DNA of 64,000 bases, taken from NCBI RefSeq assembly GCF_006363915.1, contig NZ_CP040946.1; one strand, given 5' to 3'. The stretch comes from Methylophilus medardensis (GTDB lineage Bacteria > Pseudomonadota > Gammaproteobacteria > Burkholderiales > Methylophilaceae). The notes beneath the pieces were generated by a model. It had not been told where the DNA came from, ran no database searches, and worked only from the letters and a program-made list of their open reading frames with translations. A program made the translations under genes and the position numbers. Positions 1 to 8,364 of the stretch are shown piece after piece. Numbering within the stretch: position 1 is the stretch's first letter; the number at the start of each line of letters is the position of its first letter.

Positions 1-147
1 GGTGAAAAATTTGGCGTGATCACGGCATTGGCTGAAAACAGTCAAACGCTGAAATACGAGTTAAAGATAAAAGAATCGATTCAAGACCCGGTGAGCGGGG
101 AATGGGCCGAGCAACTGACAACACTGGAACTGCAGGAACATCAATGA
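1..147 (+). CDS. pilP: Type IV pilus assembly lipoprotein PilP, C-terminal end (5' truncated by window)
   Basis: The first 48 codons in frame 1 form the end of a protein that stops at 145-147. The tail (KIKESIQDPVSGEW then TTLELQE) has the PilP pattern of a beta-strand ending in an E-x-x-x-D-x-x-G-x-W segment and a final LxLQE. PilP is the inner-membrane lipoprotein that links the PilN/PilO complex to the PilQ secretin. The stop codon overlaps the pilQ start (ATGA at 144-147), as expected for translationally coupled pilP-pilQ. Most of the gene lies before the window, so the call rests on the short tail and on the downstream neighbour. Confidence 0.8.
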   Translation, partial: GEKFGVITALAENSQTLKYELKIKESIQDPVSGEWAEQLTTLELQEHQ

Positions 148-2381
148 TGAAAAAATTAAGCGATCTTGTTACCCGGATGGCATTGTTTGCGGTGGCGCTA
201 ACGTCACCGCTGCTGGGGATGACGGCAGAGTTGCCGACGAATAACAATCAGCTGCAAGCGGTGGAGGTGACTGCACTGCCAGGGGGGCGATTGAACGTAC
301 AGTTGCAGATGGCACATCCCTTAGCTACGACGCCATTAAGTTTTACTTTGAGTAATCCGCCCAGAATTGTATTTGATATTCCCAATGCGACGAATGCGAC
401 CGGTAAAAATGTACTGCCTATAAACCAAGGGGTATTAAAGTCGGTACAAGTGGCGCAAGCCAGTGACCGTAGTCGCGTGGTGTTAAATCTATCTAAACCA
501 GTGCAGCATGCTCTGCAACTGCAGGATCAAAGCCTGATGGTGGGTTTAACCCAAGAGGGGGCAGAAGTCCCGGTTGCCGCCGTAGCAGCCAAGCGTTTTT
601 CAGAGCAGGAAGTGGCTGCGGGACACAAAATCAACAAAATTGATTTTGTGCGTGGCAAGAATGGGGAAGGCCGTATTTTGGTCGATTTATCGGATAGCCG
701 TGTCGGTGTTAACGTGCGTAACGCGGGCAAAACGGTGGTGATTGATTTTGCCGATACCGAATTACCAGAAGCGTTACAACGTCGCCTGAACGTGACCAAC
801 TTTAACACGCCTGTCTTATATGTGGATGCCCTGCGCCATCATCATCAAGCACAAATTGTGATTGAGCCGCAAGGCGATTGGGAGCAGTCCGCCTACCAGA
901 CTGATCGTCGCTTGGTGGTCGATATTCGGCCCTTGCCTAAAGACCCGAACAAACTGATTCAAGGCTCTAAGCAGGGCTATGCAGGTGAAAAGCTGTCATT
1001 GAACTTTCAGCGTGTAGATGTTAGGGACGTATTGAAAGTAATTGCTGACTTCACAGGTAAAAACATTGTGGTCAGTGACGCGGTATCTGGCAGTGTGACC
1101 ATCGGCCTGAAAGATGTGCCTTGGGATCAGGCGCTAGATGTGATCATGAAAAGCAAAGGCCTAGACATGCGTGTGAATGGCAGTGTGATCTCGATTGCGC
1201 CTGCAGAAGAATTTGCGGCCAAAGAGAAGGCACAATTGACCGCAGAAGCTGAGCGCGAAACGCTAGAGACCCTGCGCACTGAAGTGTTTTCACTCAAATA
1301 TCAGAAGGCGATGGACTTTAGAAATATGTTGTTGGGTGGCGGTGGCACTAGCGCGGGCGGCAACGCGCCCAGTATGTCAGGTGGATCGACTGCCGGGCGT
1401 ATGAACCGGATTCTTTCTCAGCGTGGCAGTGTCACCTTTGATGCCCGTACTAACACGATTTTCATACAGGATACGCCGAGAAAATTAGAAGAAATTCAGA
1501 CCATTATTAATAAGGTTGATGTGCCAGTGAAACAGGTCATGATTGAGTCACGCATGGTGATTGCCTCAAATACCTTCTCTAAAGCACTGGGCGCACGGTT
1601 TGGTATCTCGCAAACAGGCACTCCCGGGAGTAATACTAATCTGTCTGTCGGCGGTACACTGGGCAACAAGGCGACTGCATTCACCGCGCCTACCACCGCG
1701 GGCGGCAACGGCACCTTTACCCTAGGCACGCAAGGCGGTACGGTGCAGAGCGCGACGCTGGGTAACTACACCGTGAGCTCTAACGGGCAGCCAGATTTAA
1801 TGTCCAATTTGCCCGTGACCAATGCCTACGGTGGCATCGCATTGAGCTTGCTCAAATTGTCTGCCAATATGCTGCTTAATCTTGAGTTGTCCGCGTTAGA
1901 GGCAGATGCCCGTGGTAAGGTCATTTCCAGTCCACGTGTGACCACTGCGAATCAGCAGAAGGCGCGCATTGCACAGGGCGTCGAAATCCCTTACCAGACA
2001 TCGACCAGCAGTGGTGCTACCGCAGTCAGCTTCAAGCGCGCTGAGTTGAGTCTCGAAGTGACCCCACAGATCACGCCTGATCAGAAAATCATCATGGACT
2101 TGGATGTGCGCAAAGACAGCAAGGGCGAAGAAACCTCTGGGGGCGTGGCCATCAATACGCAGAATGTGCAAACACAGGTGCTGGTTGGTAACGGCGAAAC
2201 CGTGGTGCTAGGCGGGATTTATGAACAAGTCTCCCGTAAATCTACCGATAAAGTGCCGTTCTTTGGTGACTTGCCGGTGGTGGGCTATGCATTCAAACGC
2301 AACACCAGACAAGAGGACAAAACGGAGCTGCTGATTTTTATTACCCCTAAAGTCATGGATGAAAGCTTGGCGCTCAACTAA
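144..2381 (+). CDS. pilQ: Type IV pilus secretin PilQ
   Basis: Outer-membrane secretin through which the type IV pilus is extruded, 745 aa from ATG 144. An in-frame upstream ATG at 102 lies inside pilP; ATG 144 is preferred because AGGAA sits just upstream and it overlaps the pilP stop. Layout: a signal peptide in about the first 30 residues, two AMIN-like peptidoglycan-binding regions (about 35-130 and 165-265), a secretin N0/STN domain (about 280-345), an N1 domain interrupted by a Gly/Ser-rich insert, and the secretin channel domain from about 460 to the end (GKVISSPRVTTANQQKA, then VLGGIYEQ and the closing TELLIFITPKV). Length is normal for betaproteobacterial PilQ. It is distinct from the second, lipoprotein secretin at 8365. 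Confidence 0.96.
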   Translation: MMKKLSDLVTRMALFAVALTSPLLGMTAELPTNNNQLQAVEVTALPGGRLNVQLQMAHPLATTPLSFTLSNPPRIVFDIPNATNATGKNVLPINQGVLKSVQVAQASDRSRVVLNLSKPVQHALQLQDQSLMVGLTQEGAEVPVAAVAAKRFSEQEVAAGHKINKIDFVRGKNGEGRILVDLSDSRVGVNVRNAGKTVVIDFADTELPEALQRRLNVTNFNTPVLYVDALRHHHQAQIVIEPQGDWEQSAYQTDRRLVVDIRPLPKDPNKLIQGSKQGYAGEKLSLNFQRVDVRDVLKVIADFTGKNIVVSDAVSGSVTIGLKDVPWDQALDVIMKSKGLDMRVNGSVISIAPAEEFAAKEKAQLTAEAERETLETLRTEVFSLKYQKAMDFRNMLLGGGGTSAGGNAPSMSGGSTAGRMNRILSQRGSVTFDARTNTIFIQDTPRKLEEIQTIINKVDVPVKQVMIESRMVIASNTFSKALGARFGISQTGTPGSNTNLSVGGTLGNKATAFTAPTTAGGNGTFTLGTQGGTVQSATLGNYTVSSNGQPDLMSNLPVTNAYGGIALSLLKLSANMLLNLELSALEADARGKVISSPRVTTANQQKARIAQGVEIPYQTSTSSGATAVSFKRAELSLEVTPQITPDQKIIMDLDVRKDSKGEETSGGVAINTQNVQTQVLVGNGETVVLGGIYEQVSRKSTDKVPFFGDLPVVGYAFKRNTRQEDKTELLIFITPKVMDESLALN

Positions 2382-2437
2382 ATACTCAGCTCAATGGTGC
2401 GCGATTACTGACAGCAGCCAGCCTTTGCCTTAAAATG

Positions 2438-2463
2438 CCCAACTGAAACGGTTGGGTTTTTTT
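2438..2463 (+). terminator. Intrinsic terminator abutting the aroK start codon
   Basis: A 6-bp stem (CCCAAC at 2438-2443 with GTTGGG at 2451-2456) and a 7-nt loop are followed at once by seven T residues at 2457-2463. The aroK ATG begins at the next base. The structure looks like a rho-independent terminator for pilQ, but the short stem could also act as an attenuator or hold back aroK translation. Confidence 0.6.
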
Positions 2464-3006
2464 ATGGGTGCGCAAATACCAAATAACATATTTTTGATCG
2501 GTTTGATGGGGGCGGGTAAAACCACGGTTGGCAAATTGATTGCCAAAAGTTTGGGGAAAACCTTCTATGACACAGACCATGTGATTGAGCAGCGCACAGG
2601 TGTGAAAATTCCCACTATCTTTGAACTCGAGGGTGAGGAGGGCTTTCGCAAGCGCGAAACCTCCACGCTAGAGGAGTTCGCGCAACAAGACAATGTCGTG
2701 CTTGCCACTGGCGGTGGCGCCATCATCGCGCCCGAAAATCGCGCGATTCTCAAACAATACGGGTATGTGATTTATTTGCGCGCAAACGTCAACGAGTTGT
2801 ATCTGCGGACCCGCAACGATAAAAACCGCCCTTTGCTACAAAATGTCGATGTGAAAGCAAAGCTGGAGCAGCTATTTCACGCGCGCAATCCGCTGTACAC
2901 CGAAACGGCAAATTTGATTGTCGATACCGGTCATCAGCCGGTGGCGGTCATTATTCAAAAAATTGAAAACGCCCTTCATGCGTTGGAGTCCTCATGCAAA
3001 CCTTAA
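2464..3006 (+). CDS. aroK: Shikimate kinase
   Basis: Phosphorylates shikimate to shikimate-3-phosphate with ATP in aromatic amino acid synthesis; cytosolic, 180 aa, a normal length. The Walker A loop GLMGAGKT is at residues 13-20, followed by the FYDTDHVIEQRTG shikimate-binding segment, the GGGA motif and the lid with NDKNRPLL. ATG 2464 lies immediately after a run of seven Ts and has no Shine-Dalgarno sequence; a TTG at 2452 lies inside the terminator stem and would add only four residues. Any later start would destroy the P-loop. The 3' end overlaps aroB by 13 bases, the classic aroKB pairing. Confidence 0.95.
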   Translation: MGAQIPNNIFLIGLMGAGKTTVGKLIAKSLGKTFYDTDHVIEQRTGVKIPTIFELEGEEGFRKRETSTLEEFAQQDNVVLATGGGAIIAPENRAILKQYGYVIYLRANVNELYLRTRNDKNRPLLQNVDVKAKLEQLFHARNPLYTETANLIVDTGHQPVAVIIQKIENALHALESSCKP

Positions 3007-4073
3007 CTGTCAGTTTGGCTGACCGTAGTTATCCTATTCACATCGGCAGCGGCCTGTTAGGGCAGGCAGAGCATATTTTGCCGCATCTCAAACGCAAGCA
3101 GGTCGCCATTGTCAGCAACACCACTGTCGCACCGTTGTATATGCAAACGATTGCCCAGCCATTACGTGATGCGGGCGTGGCGGTGATTGAGATTGTATTG
3201 CCGGATGGCGAGGCGCATAAAAACCATCAAACCTTGCAAATCATTTATGATCATTTGCTGCAAAATCGCTGTGAGCGCAATACCACGCTGATCGCGTTGG
3301 GCGGTGGTGTGATTGGTGACTTGACTGGCTATGCCGCCGCCACTTATTTGCGCGGAGTACCCTTTATTCAGGTGCCGACCACGCTGCTGTCGCAAGTGGA
3401 CTCTAGTGTGGGGGGTAAAACCGGCATTAATCATCCTTTGGGCAAAAACATGATCGGCGCATTTTATCAGCCGAAACTCGTGCTGGCTGATATCGATACC
3501 TTGACCACGCTGCCGCAACGAGAGTTATCGGCTGGCGTGGCTGAAGTTGTGAAGTATGGCCTGATTCGTGACGCCGACTTTTTTGATTGGCTAGAAACAA
3601 ATATGTCAGCGCTGATGCACTTGGATGCCGCAGTCACTAGTTATGCGATTTATCGTTCTTGTGAGAATAAAGCCGAGGTTGTCGCTGCAGATGAACACGA
3701 GCAAGGTGAGCGGGCTTTGCTCAACTTGGGGCACACGTTTGGGCACGCCATTGAAAATGCCATGGGCTACGGCGTCTGGTTGCATGGTGAGGCGGTCGCC
3801 ACCGGTACGGTCATGGCGGCAGACTTATCCCAACGCATGGGTTGGTTAAATGCGGCCGAAGTCGCTCGCATCAAAGCCATTCTGCAAGCGGCTAAACTGC
3901 CCATCGACGCCCCTGACTTAGGCGCGGATGAATACTTAAGACTGATGCAGCTCGATAAAAAAGTGGCTGATGGCCGTATTCGGCTGATATTGCAACAGTC
4001 CATTGGTAAAGCGGTCATCACGGCCGACTACGATGCCGAAAAATTAAGACAAACGCTGTCGTTGGCTGCGTAA
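2994..4073 (+). CDS. aroB: 3-dehydroquinate synthase
   Basis: Converts DAHP to 3-dehydroquinate, the second step of the shikimate pathway, using NAD+ and a divalent metal. The 359 residues contain the NAD-binding GGGVIGDLTGY segment, the DSSVGGKTGIN phosphate-binding motif, and metal ligands in ELSAGVAEVVKYG (Glu), NLGHTFGHAIE (His) and LHGEAVA (His). It starts inside the end of aroK, so the two are translationally coupled. The end is followed within 16 bases by dgt, suggesting one transcript. Confidence 0.97.
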   Translation: MQTLTVSLADRSYPIHIGSGLLGQAEHILPHLKRKQVAIVSNTTVAPLYMQTIAQPLRDAGVAVIEIVLPDGEAHKNHQTLQIIYDHLLQNRCERNTTLIALGGGVIGDLTGYAAATYLRGVPFIQVPTTLLSQVDSSVGGKTGINHPLGKNMIGAFYQPKLVLADIDTLTTLPQRELSAGVAEVVKYGLIRDADFFDWLETNMSALMHLDAAVTSYAIYRSCENKAEVVAADEHEQGERALLNLGHTFGHAIENAMGYGVWLHGEAVATGTVMAADLSQRMGWLNAAEVARIKAILQAAKLPIDAPDLGADEYLRLMQLDKKVADGRIRLILQQSIGKAVITADYDAEKLRQTLSLAA

Positions 4074-4089
4074 CTTAAGGATAAGACCC

Positions 4090-5214
4090 ATGACCTTAGC
4101 CGCCTTTGCCGCACACCCTGAACACACGAGAGGCCGCAAGGTTGCTGAGCAAGAGTCGCCTTTGCGTAATGTGTTTCAGCGGGACCGCGACCGTATTATT
4201 CACTCGACTGCATTTCGTCGCCTTGAATACAAAACCCAGGTGTTTGTGAACCACGAAGGGGATCTATTTCGTACGCGTCTGACGCACAGTATTGAAGTGG
4301 CGCAATTAACCCGCGGCATCGCACGTACGCTGGGCTTGCATGAGGATTTGGCCGAGGCCATTGCACTGGCGCATGACCTCGGACATACCCCGTTTGGTCA
4401 CGCCGGACAGGATGCGTTAAATCACTGCATGCGCGACTACGGCGGCTTTGAGCACAACCTACAATCATTGCGTGTCGTGGATGTACTCGAAAATCGGTAT
4501 GCCAGTTTTGATGGCCTGAATTTAACCTTTGAGGTGCGCGAAGGCATTCTCAAGCATTGTTCACGCAAAAATGCCCAATTATTAGGCGACGTAGGGCAGC
4601 GCTTTTTGCGTGGAGAATCCCCCAGCCTAGAGGCGCAGGTGACCAACTTTGCTGATGAAATTGCCTATAACAATCACGATGTTGATGATGGTTTGCGCTC
4701 AGGCCTCATCACGATCCAGCAACTGTCGAATATTCAATTGTTTGCCGAAAACATGGCTGAGGTTAAAAAGCTGTATGGTGAGATTGAAGAAAAACGGCTG
4801 GTGCATGAAACCATCCGCCGAATGATCAATGTCTTGGTGGTAGATTTGTGCCAACAAAGCCAGCAGACGATTGCCGCTTTGCATCCAGCGAGTATCGATG
4901 ATGTGCGCAAGGCCCCGGGCTATTTAGTGGGCTTTAGCCAGGCGTTAGTCGATAAAAACTTAGAGCTCAAACAATTTTTACGCAAACATTTGTATCAGCA
5001 CTATCGAGTCAATCGCATGAGTGCTAAGGCAAGCCGTATTATTGAAGAGCTCTTCGCAGCCTTCATGGATAATCCAGCCTTGATGCCGGATGAGCATCAA
5101 GGCGCCGCCAAGCTGGATCAGGCCCGCGCGGTGGCAGATTATATTGCCGGGATGACAGACCGCTACGCGATACGCGAGCACAAGCGATTATTTGCGGTGG
5201 AAGAAACTTGGTAA
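4090..5214 (+). CDS. dgt: Deoxyguanosinetriphosphate triphosphohydrolase-like protein (HD domain)
   Basis: HD-superfamily hydrolase of the dGTPase family, expected to split dNTPs into deoxynucleoside and triphosphate and so affect dNTP pools. The 374-aa length matches the shorter, type 2-like dGTPases. Metal ligands are visible as LTHSIEVAQ (His), ALAHDLGHTPFGH (HD) and the later NFADEIAYNNHDVDDG (Asp). The start ATG has an AAGGA-like site upstream. It lies 16 bases after aroB, an arrangement seen in many betaproteobacteria. Exact nucleotide preference cannot be read from the sequence. Confidence 0.9.
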   Translation: MTLAAFAAHPEHTRGRKVAEQESPLRNVFQRDRDRIIHSTAFRRLEYKTQVFVNHEGDLFRTRLTHSIEVAQLTRGIARTLGLHEDLAEAIALAHDLGHTPFGHAGQDALNHCMRDYGGFEHNLQSLRVVDVLENRYASFDGLNLTFEVREGILKHCSRKNAQLLGDVGQRFLRGESPSLEAQVTNFADEIAYNNHDVDDGLRSGLITIQQLSNIQLFAENMAEVKKLYGEIEEKRLVHETIRRMINVLVVDLCQQSQQTIAALHPASIDDVRKAPGYLVGFSQALVDKNLELKQFLRKHLYQHYRVNRMSAKASRIIEELFAAFMDNPALMPDEHQGAAKLDQARAVADYIAGMTDRYAIREHKRLFAVEETW

Positions 5215-5234
5215 CTTCATCGTGGGTTGGCAAT

Positions 5235-5267
5235 AAAAAAAGCTGCGCACCTAGCGCAGCTTTTTTT
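5235..5267. terminator. Bidirectional intrinsic terminator between dgt and dksA
   Basis: GCTGCGC (5242-5248) pairs with GCGCAGC (5254-5260) around a 5-nt loop. A-tract 5235-5241 and T-tract 5261-5267 flank it, so it can end transcripts from both convergent genes. Confidence 0.9.
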
Positions 5268-5300
5268 GCGAAAACGACATCACATCGTCAACGTTTAGTC

Positions 5301-5723
5301 TTATTTGGCGACTTGCTTTTCGCGCATTTCATCTAGCGTTTTGCAATCGATACACAAGGTCGCCGTTGGGCGAGCTTCTAAGCGCTTGAGACCGATCTCA
5401 ATGCCACAGCCTTCGCAGTAGCCGTAATCACCGCTATCGATATTACGCAAAGTTTCATCGATTTTCTTGATTAGTTTACGTTCGCGGTCGCGGTTGCGTA
5501 GCTCAAGGGCCATGTCAGATTCTTGGCTGGCACGATCATTAGGGTCCGCAAAACTGGTCACCTCGTCCTGCATGGTGTGCACCGTGCGGTCAATGTCATG
5601 ACTCAGTTCCGATTTCCAGTCATTCAGAATTTTACGGAAATGATCCTGTTGTTTTTTATTCATGTATTCCTCACCAGCTGCCGGCTGGTAAGGGGTGAAG
5701 GATTTGTTAACGGTATCTGCCAT
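5301..5723 (-). CDS. dksA: RNA polymerase-binding transcription factor DksA
   Basis: Binds the secondary channel of RNA polymerase and, with ppGpp, adjusts initiation at rRNA and amino acid promoters. The 140 residues show a coiled-coil body, the tip acidic pair in FADPNDRASQE (D60 and D63, matching the functional aspartates of E. coli DksA), the LELRNRDRERKLIKKI second helix and a four-cysteine zinc finger (C103, C106, C124, C127). Start ATG 5723 gives a length slightly below the E. coli protein; an internal Met at residue 21 is possible but would trim the first helix. It runs convergent to dgt with a shared terminator. Confidence 0.96.
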   Translation of the reverse strand: MADTVNKSFTPYQPAAGEEYMNKKQQDHFRKILNDWKSELSHDIDRTVHTMQDEVTSFADPNDRASQESDMALELRNRDRERKLIKKIDETLRNIDSGDYGYCEGCGIEIGLKRLEARPTATLCIDCKTLDEMREKQVAK

Positions 5724-5860
5724 GATGGGTCCAAAGAACGAAACTACTGAATAGTCATTGCCAAAAAAGGCGCCTGTACTGCATGAGGTCTATCAACAAT
5801 CGCGCGAGTTTACACCAGTTTTACGGGCATGCAAAGACTCTTTGCGCGCTTTTAAAACGC

Positions 5861-6724
5861 TCAAGATGCCGCCTGCTCCCGGTGTTCCAGTGCTTTTAAT
5901 GTATTTTCCATCAGTGTGGCGACAGTCATCGGCCCTACGCCCCCGGGCACAGGCGTGATATGACTTGCGCGCTGACTAGCAACCTCAAAATCGACATCAC
6001 CGGTAATCTTGCCATCCGGCAAGCGATTGATGCCGATGTCGACCACAATGGCGCCGGGCTTGATCCATTCCCCTTGAATGAGGCCCGCCTTGCCCGCTGC
6101 TGCCACCACCAAATCCGCCCTGCCTATGTGAGCAGCTAAATCTTTGGTGTGACGATGGCAACTGGTCACCGTACATCCAGCCAGTAATAACTCTAGGCCC
6201 ATAGGGCGGCCAACATGATTAGACACGCCCACCACGACTGCATCGAGCCCTTTGAGCGACAATCCGCTGGCTTGCAGCATTTTGATCACGCCATAGGGCG
6301 TGCACGAGCGTAATAAAGGCTGGCGCACGGCTAAGCGACCAATATTGTAAGGATGAAAGCCATCCACATCTTTGCTTGGGTCAATCAACGCCAAAATGTC
6401 TGACTCATCAATGTGATGGGGTAGCGGCGATTGCACCAGAATGCCATCCGTCTCATCGTCGGCATTCAGGCGATTGATTAATGTAATCAGCTCTGCCTGT
6501 GAAGTCGTCGCTGGCAAATTGTAAGCCACTGAGGTGATGCCCGTTTTTTCACAGGCAAGACGCTTGTTGCGGACATAAATCGCAGAAGCAGGGTCATCCC
6601 CTATCAATATGACCGCGAGGCAAGGCGCACGTTTTCCTGTCTGTAAACGTTGTTCTACCTGGGTTTTGATGCTTTCTAAAAGTTGACTGGCAATTTGTTT
6701 ACCATCAATAATGTGAGCGCGCAT
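5861..6724 (-). CDS. folD: Bifunctional methylenetetrahydrofolate dehydrogenase/cyclohydrolase
   Basis: Interconverts 5,10-methylene-, methenyl- and 10-formyl-tetrahydrofolate with NADP+. The 287-aa product has the family's typical length. Visible features are the catalytic lysine region YVRNKRLACEKTGI, the DGILVQSPLPHHID loop, the KDVDGFHPYN motif and the NADP-binding VVGVSNHVGRPMG segment, ending with the PVPGGVGPMTVATLMENT signature. The track extends to a TTG at 6730, but ATG 6724 is the better start. It is transcribed away from the tRNA cluster, so its promoter must lie in 6725-6800. Confidence 0.97.
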   Translation of the reverse strand: MRAHIIDGKQIASQLLESIKTQVEQRLQTGKRAPCLAVILIGDDPASAIYVRNKRLACEKTGITSVAYNLPATTSQAELITLINRLNADDETDGILVQSPLPHHIDESDILALIDPSKDVDGFHPYNIGRLAVRQPLLRSCTPYGVIKMLQASGLSLKGLDAVVVGVSNHVGRPMGLELLLAGCTVTSCHRHTKDLAAHIGRADLVVAAAGKAGLIQGEWIKPGAIVVDIGINRLPDGKITGDVDFEVASQRASHITPVPGGVGPMTVATLMENTLKALEHREQAAS

Positions 6725-6768
6725 GAGCAAAATTTTTGTCGTGAAAAGATAATTTTATCACATCGAGA

Positions 6769-6797
6769 TTGACACAAATTCAGAAAATCGGTTATAT
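6769..6797 (+). promoter_or_regulatory. Sigma-70 promoter for the tRNA cluster
   Basis: Perfect -35 TTGACA (6769-6774), 17-bp spacer and -10 TTATAT (6792-6797). The predicted start is close to 6804, about three bases before the mature tRNA-Pro end, which is typical for stable RNA operons. Confidence 0.8.
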
Positions 6798-6806
6798 TTC
6801 CGTCTT

Positions 6807-6883
6807 CGGCGTGTAGCGTAGTCTGGTAGCGCGCCTGCTTTGGGAGCAGGATGTCGGGAGTTCGAATCTCTCCACGCCGACCA
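6807..6883 (+). tRNA. tRNA-Pro (anticodon TGG)
   Basis: A full cloverleaf: acceptor CGGCGTG pairs with CACGCCG (6873-6879), the anticodon loop TTTGGGA has TGG at 6841-6843, the T loop TTCGAAT is present, and the CCA end is encoded at 6881-6883. First of a three-tRNA cluster. Confidence 0.96.
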
Positions 6884-6922
6884 GTTTTCTTGGAATGCCT
6901 GATCGTCTTGTAACTACTTTAT

Positions 6923-6999
6923 CTGCTCGTAGCTCAACTGGATAGAGCACCAGCCTTCTAAGCTGGGGGTTACAGGTTCGATTCCTGTCGGGCAGGCCA
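6923..6999 (+). tRNA. tRNA-Arg (anticodon TCT)
   Basis: Acceptor CTGCTCG pairs with CGGGCAG (6989-6995, one G-T pair). The anticodon stem CCAGC/GCTGG encloses CTTCTAA with TCT at 6957-6959. The T loop is TTCGATT, the discriminator base is G, and CCA is encoded. It lies 39 bases after tRNA-Pro and is probably on the same transcript. Confidence 0.95.
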
Positions 7000-7013
7000 A
7001 AATCTTTCCCAGT

Positions 7014-7090
7014 GGTGGCTATAGCTCAGTTGGTAGAGCCCCGGATTGTGATTCCGGTTGTCGTGGGTTCGAGTCCCATTAGCCACCCCA
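7014..7090 (+). tRNA. tRNA-His (anticodon GTG)
   Basis: Acceptor GTGGCTA pairs with TAGCCAC (7080-7086). The histidine-specific extra G(-1) at 7014 faces C73 at 7087, and CCA is encoded at 7088-7090. The anticodon loop TTGTGAT carries GTG at 7048-7050. Confidence 0.96.
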
Positions 7091-7202
7091 TTGACCTCAA
7101 CATCCTGTGTCACCTCAAATTTAATCGCTAAAAGCAGCGCTGTTTAACGATAAGCTATTTGCATTCGCTTGATAAAGTGATCAAAAAATCTTTGTCTCGC
7201 TT

Positions 7203-8210
7203 ATGACCGCTAACTTGAATTTAAAAAAATGGATGCAAAGCTTGATTGATCTCATGCAAATTAGAGATAGTCTGGCTTTGGACCCTGCTTTGCTCGCGTT
7301 GATGCAGCATTGGCTAAGTATGTTTGCGGCAAAAACGCAAGCCACCAGAATGCAGGTCTTATCCAAGCGGCAATTGGTGTCTGTGATGCATGCACAGGCT
7401 TCAAGCACGGATCCCACCTTTGAGTCTTGGCCACCAGAAGTGTATTCAATCCTGTTGGATTACTTTCATCAAACAAATCCGCAGCATGCTTGTTTTGAGA
7501 CCAACTTTGGTAAATTACATGTCTTTCCACTGCGGCAGAGTATTTCTCACAAAAATGCGATCTTGCTGATCCAGCACGATGATTTGTCGAGTGCGGCGGT
7601 CGAGCTGGTGGAGCAGTGTTTGCAGATGTTTTATCATTATGCGAGCCTGATTATTGAAAACGAGCGGGATGCGCTCACCGGTCTGCTTAACCGTAAAACA
7701 TTTGATCAGTGCGTCAGCAAAATTCTACTCAATGATTACAAACCCGAATATCGCTTCCCGCTACATCATTATCTGGTCATTTTTGATATCGATTTTTTTA
7801 AGCGTATCAATGATACCTATGGGCATTTGATCGGTGATGAAGTGTTGTTGCTTCTCTCACGCTTAATGCAGGCCAGTTTTCGCGATGGCGATTTGCTGTT
7901 TCGTTTTGGCGGTGAAGAGTTTGTCGGCGTGTTTTCTTGCGCCGATGAGCAAGGGATTGTCCAACTGCTAGACCGGTTTAAAGACACGCTTGCTGCCTAT
8001 GTGTTTCCGCAAGTAGGGCAAGTCACCATCAGTATTGGCTGCGCAAAAATGGCGCTCAATGTCTTACCCAATACCGTGCTTGAGCATGCAGATGAAGCGC
8101 TGTATTTCGCCAAAGAGCATGGCAGAAATCAAATTTGCTACTACGAAAAATTGCTCGCACAGGGCCTGCTAAAAGACAGCATTGTCACTGGCGAAATTGA
8201 ATTGTTCTAG
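7203..8210 (+). CDS. Diguanylate cyclase (GGDEF domain, intact active and I sites)
   Basis: Makes cyclic di-GMP from two GTP. The 335-aa protein has an N-terminal region of about 150 residues with no transmembrane segment and no domain I recognise (possibly a divergent sensor), then a GGDEF domain: DALTGLLNRKTF at about 156-167, metal-binding VIFDIDFFKRIN (D195), and the GGEEF active site at 236-240. The inhibitory I-site RDGD (RxxD) is at 227-230, so product feedback is expected. The start at ATG 7203 lacks a strong ribosome-binding site; a Met at residue 11 is an alternative. It stands alone between the tRNAs and the pilus operon whose ATPase carries a c-di-GMP-binding type domain. Confidence 0.93.
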   Translation: MTANLNLKKWMQSLIDLMQIRDSLALDPALLALMQHWLSMFAAKTQATRMQVLSKRQLVSVMHAQASSTDPTFESWPPEVYSILLDYFHQTNPQHACFETNFGKLHVFPLRQSISHKNAILLIQHDDLSSAAVELVEQCLQMFYHYASLIIENERDALTGLLNRKTFDQCVSKILLNDYKPEYRFPLHHYLVIFDIDFFKRINDTYGHLIGDEVLLLLSRLMQASFRDGDLLFRFGGEEFVGVFSCADEQGIVQLLDRFKDTLAAYVFPQVGQVTISIGCAKMALNVLPNTVLEHADEALYFAKEHGRNQICYYEKLLAQGLLKDSIVTGEIELF

Positions 8211-8227
8211 GGTTACCACTACCTTCT

Positions 8228-8248
8228 CTAGCCCTTCGCTAGGGTTTT
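8228..8248 (+). terminator. Weak terminator-like hairpin after the diguanylate cyclase gene
   Basis: CTAGC (8228-8232) pairs with GCTAG (8238-8242) around a 5-nt loop, followed by GG and four Ts. Stem and T-run are short, so read-through into the pilus operon is possible. Confidence 0.35.
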
Positions 8249-8297
8249 ATTGATCCGCGGCGTGGATTTCAAGGGCGAGCCTTCTCTCATCACAGCA

Positions 8298-8325
8298 TTG
8301 ACATATTTTTAACAAACGTTAATAT
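8298..8325 (+). promoter_or_regulatory. Sigma-70 promoter of the MSHA-like pilus operon
   Basis: TTGACA (8298-8303), 16-bp spacer and TAATAT (8320-8325). Both boxes are near consensus. The predicted start, about 8332, lies 30 bases before the first gene of the operon and inside a small inverted repeat. Confidence 0.7.
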
Positions 8326-8330
8326 GAGTT

Positions 8331-8348
8331 AAAAATAACGCTATTTTT
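8331..8348. promoter_or_regulatory. Perfect 7-bp inverted repeat at the predicted transcription start
   Basis: AAAAATA (8331-8337) and TATTTTT (8342-8348) are exact complements separated by four bases. The position over the predicted start site fits a repressor operator or a small 5'-leader hairpin. No known regulator motif is recognised. Confidence 0.4.
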
Positions 8349-8364
8349 GTGACGGGGGAAGTCG

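Noticed and set aside
6807..7090. tRNA cluster as an attachment site for an integrated element
   Set aside because: No integrase, no repeated tRNA 3' end and no foreign-looking genes lie on either side.
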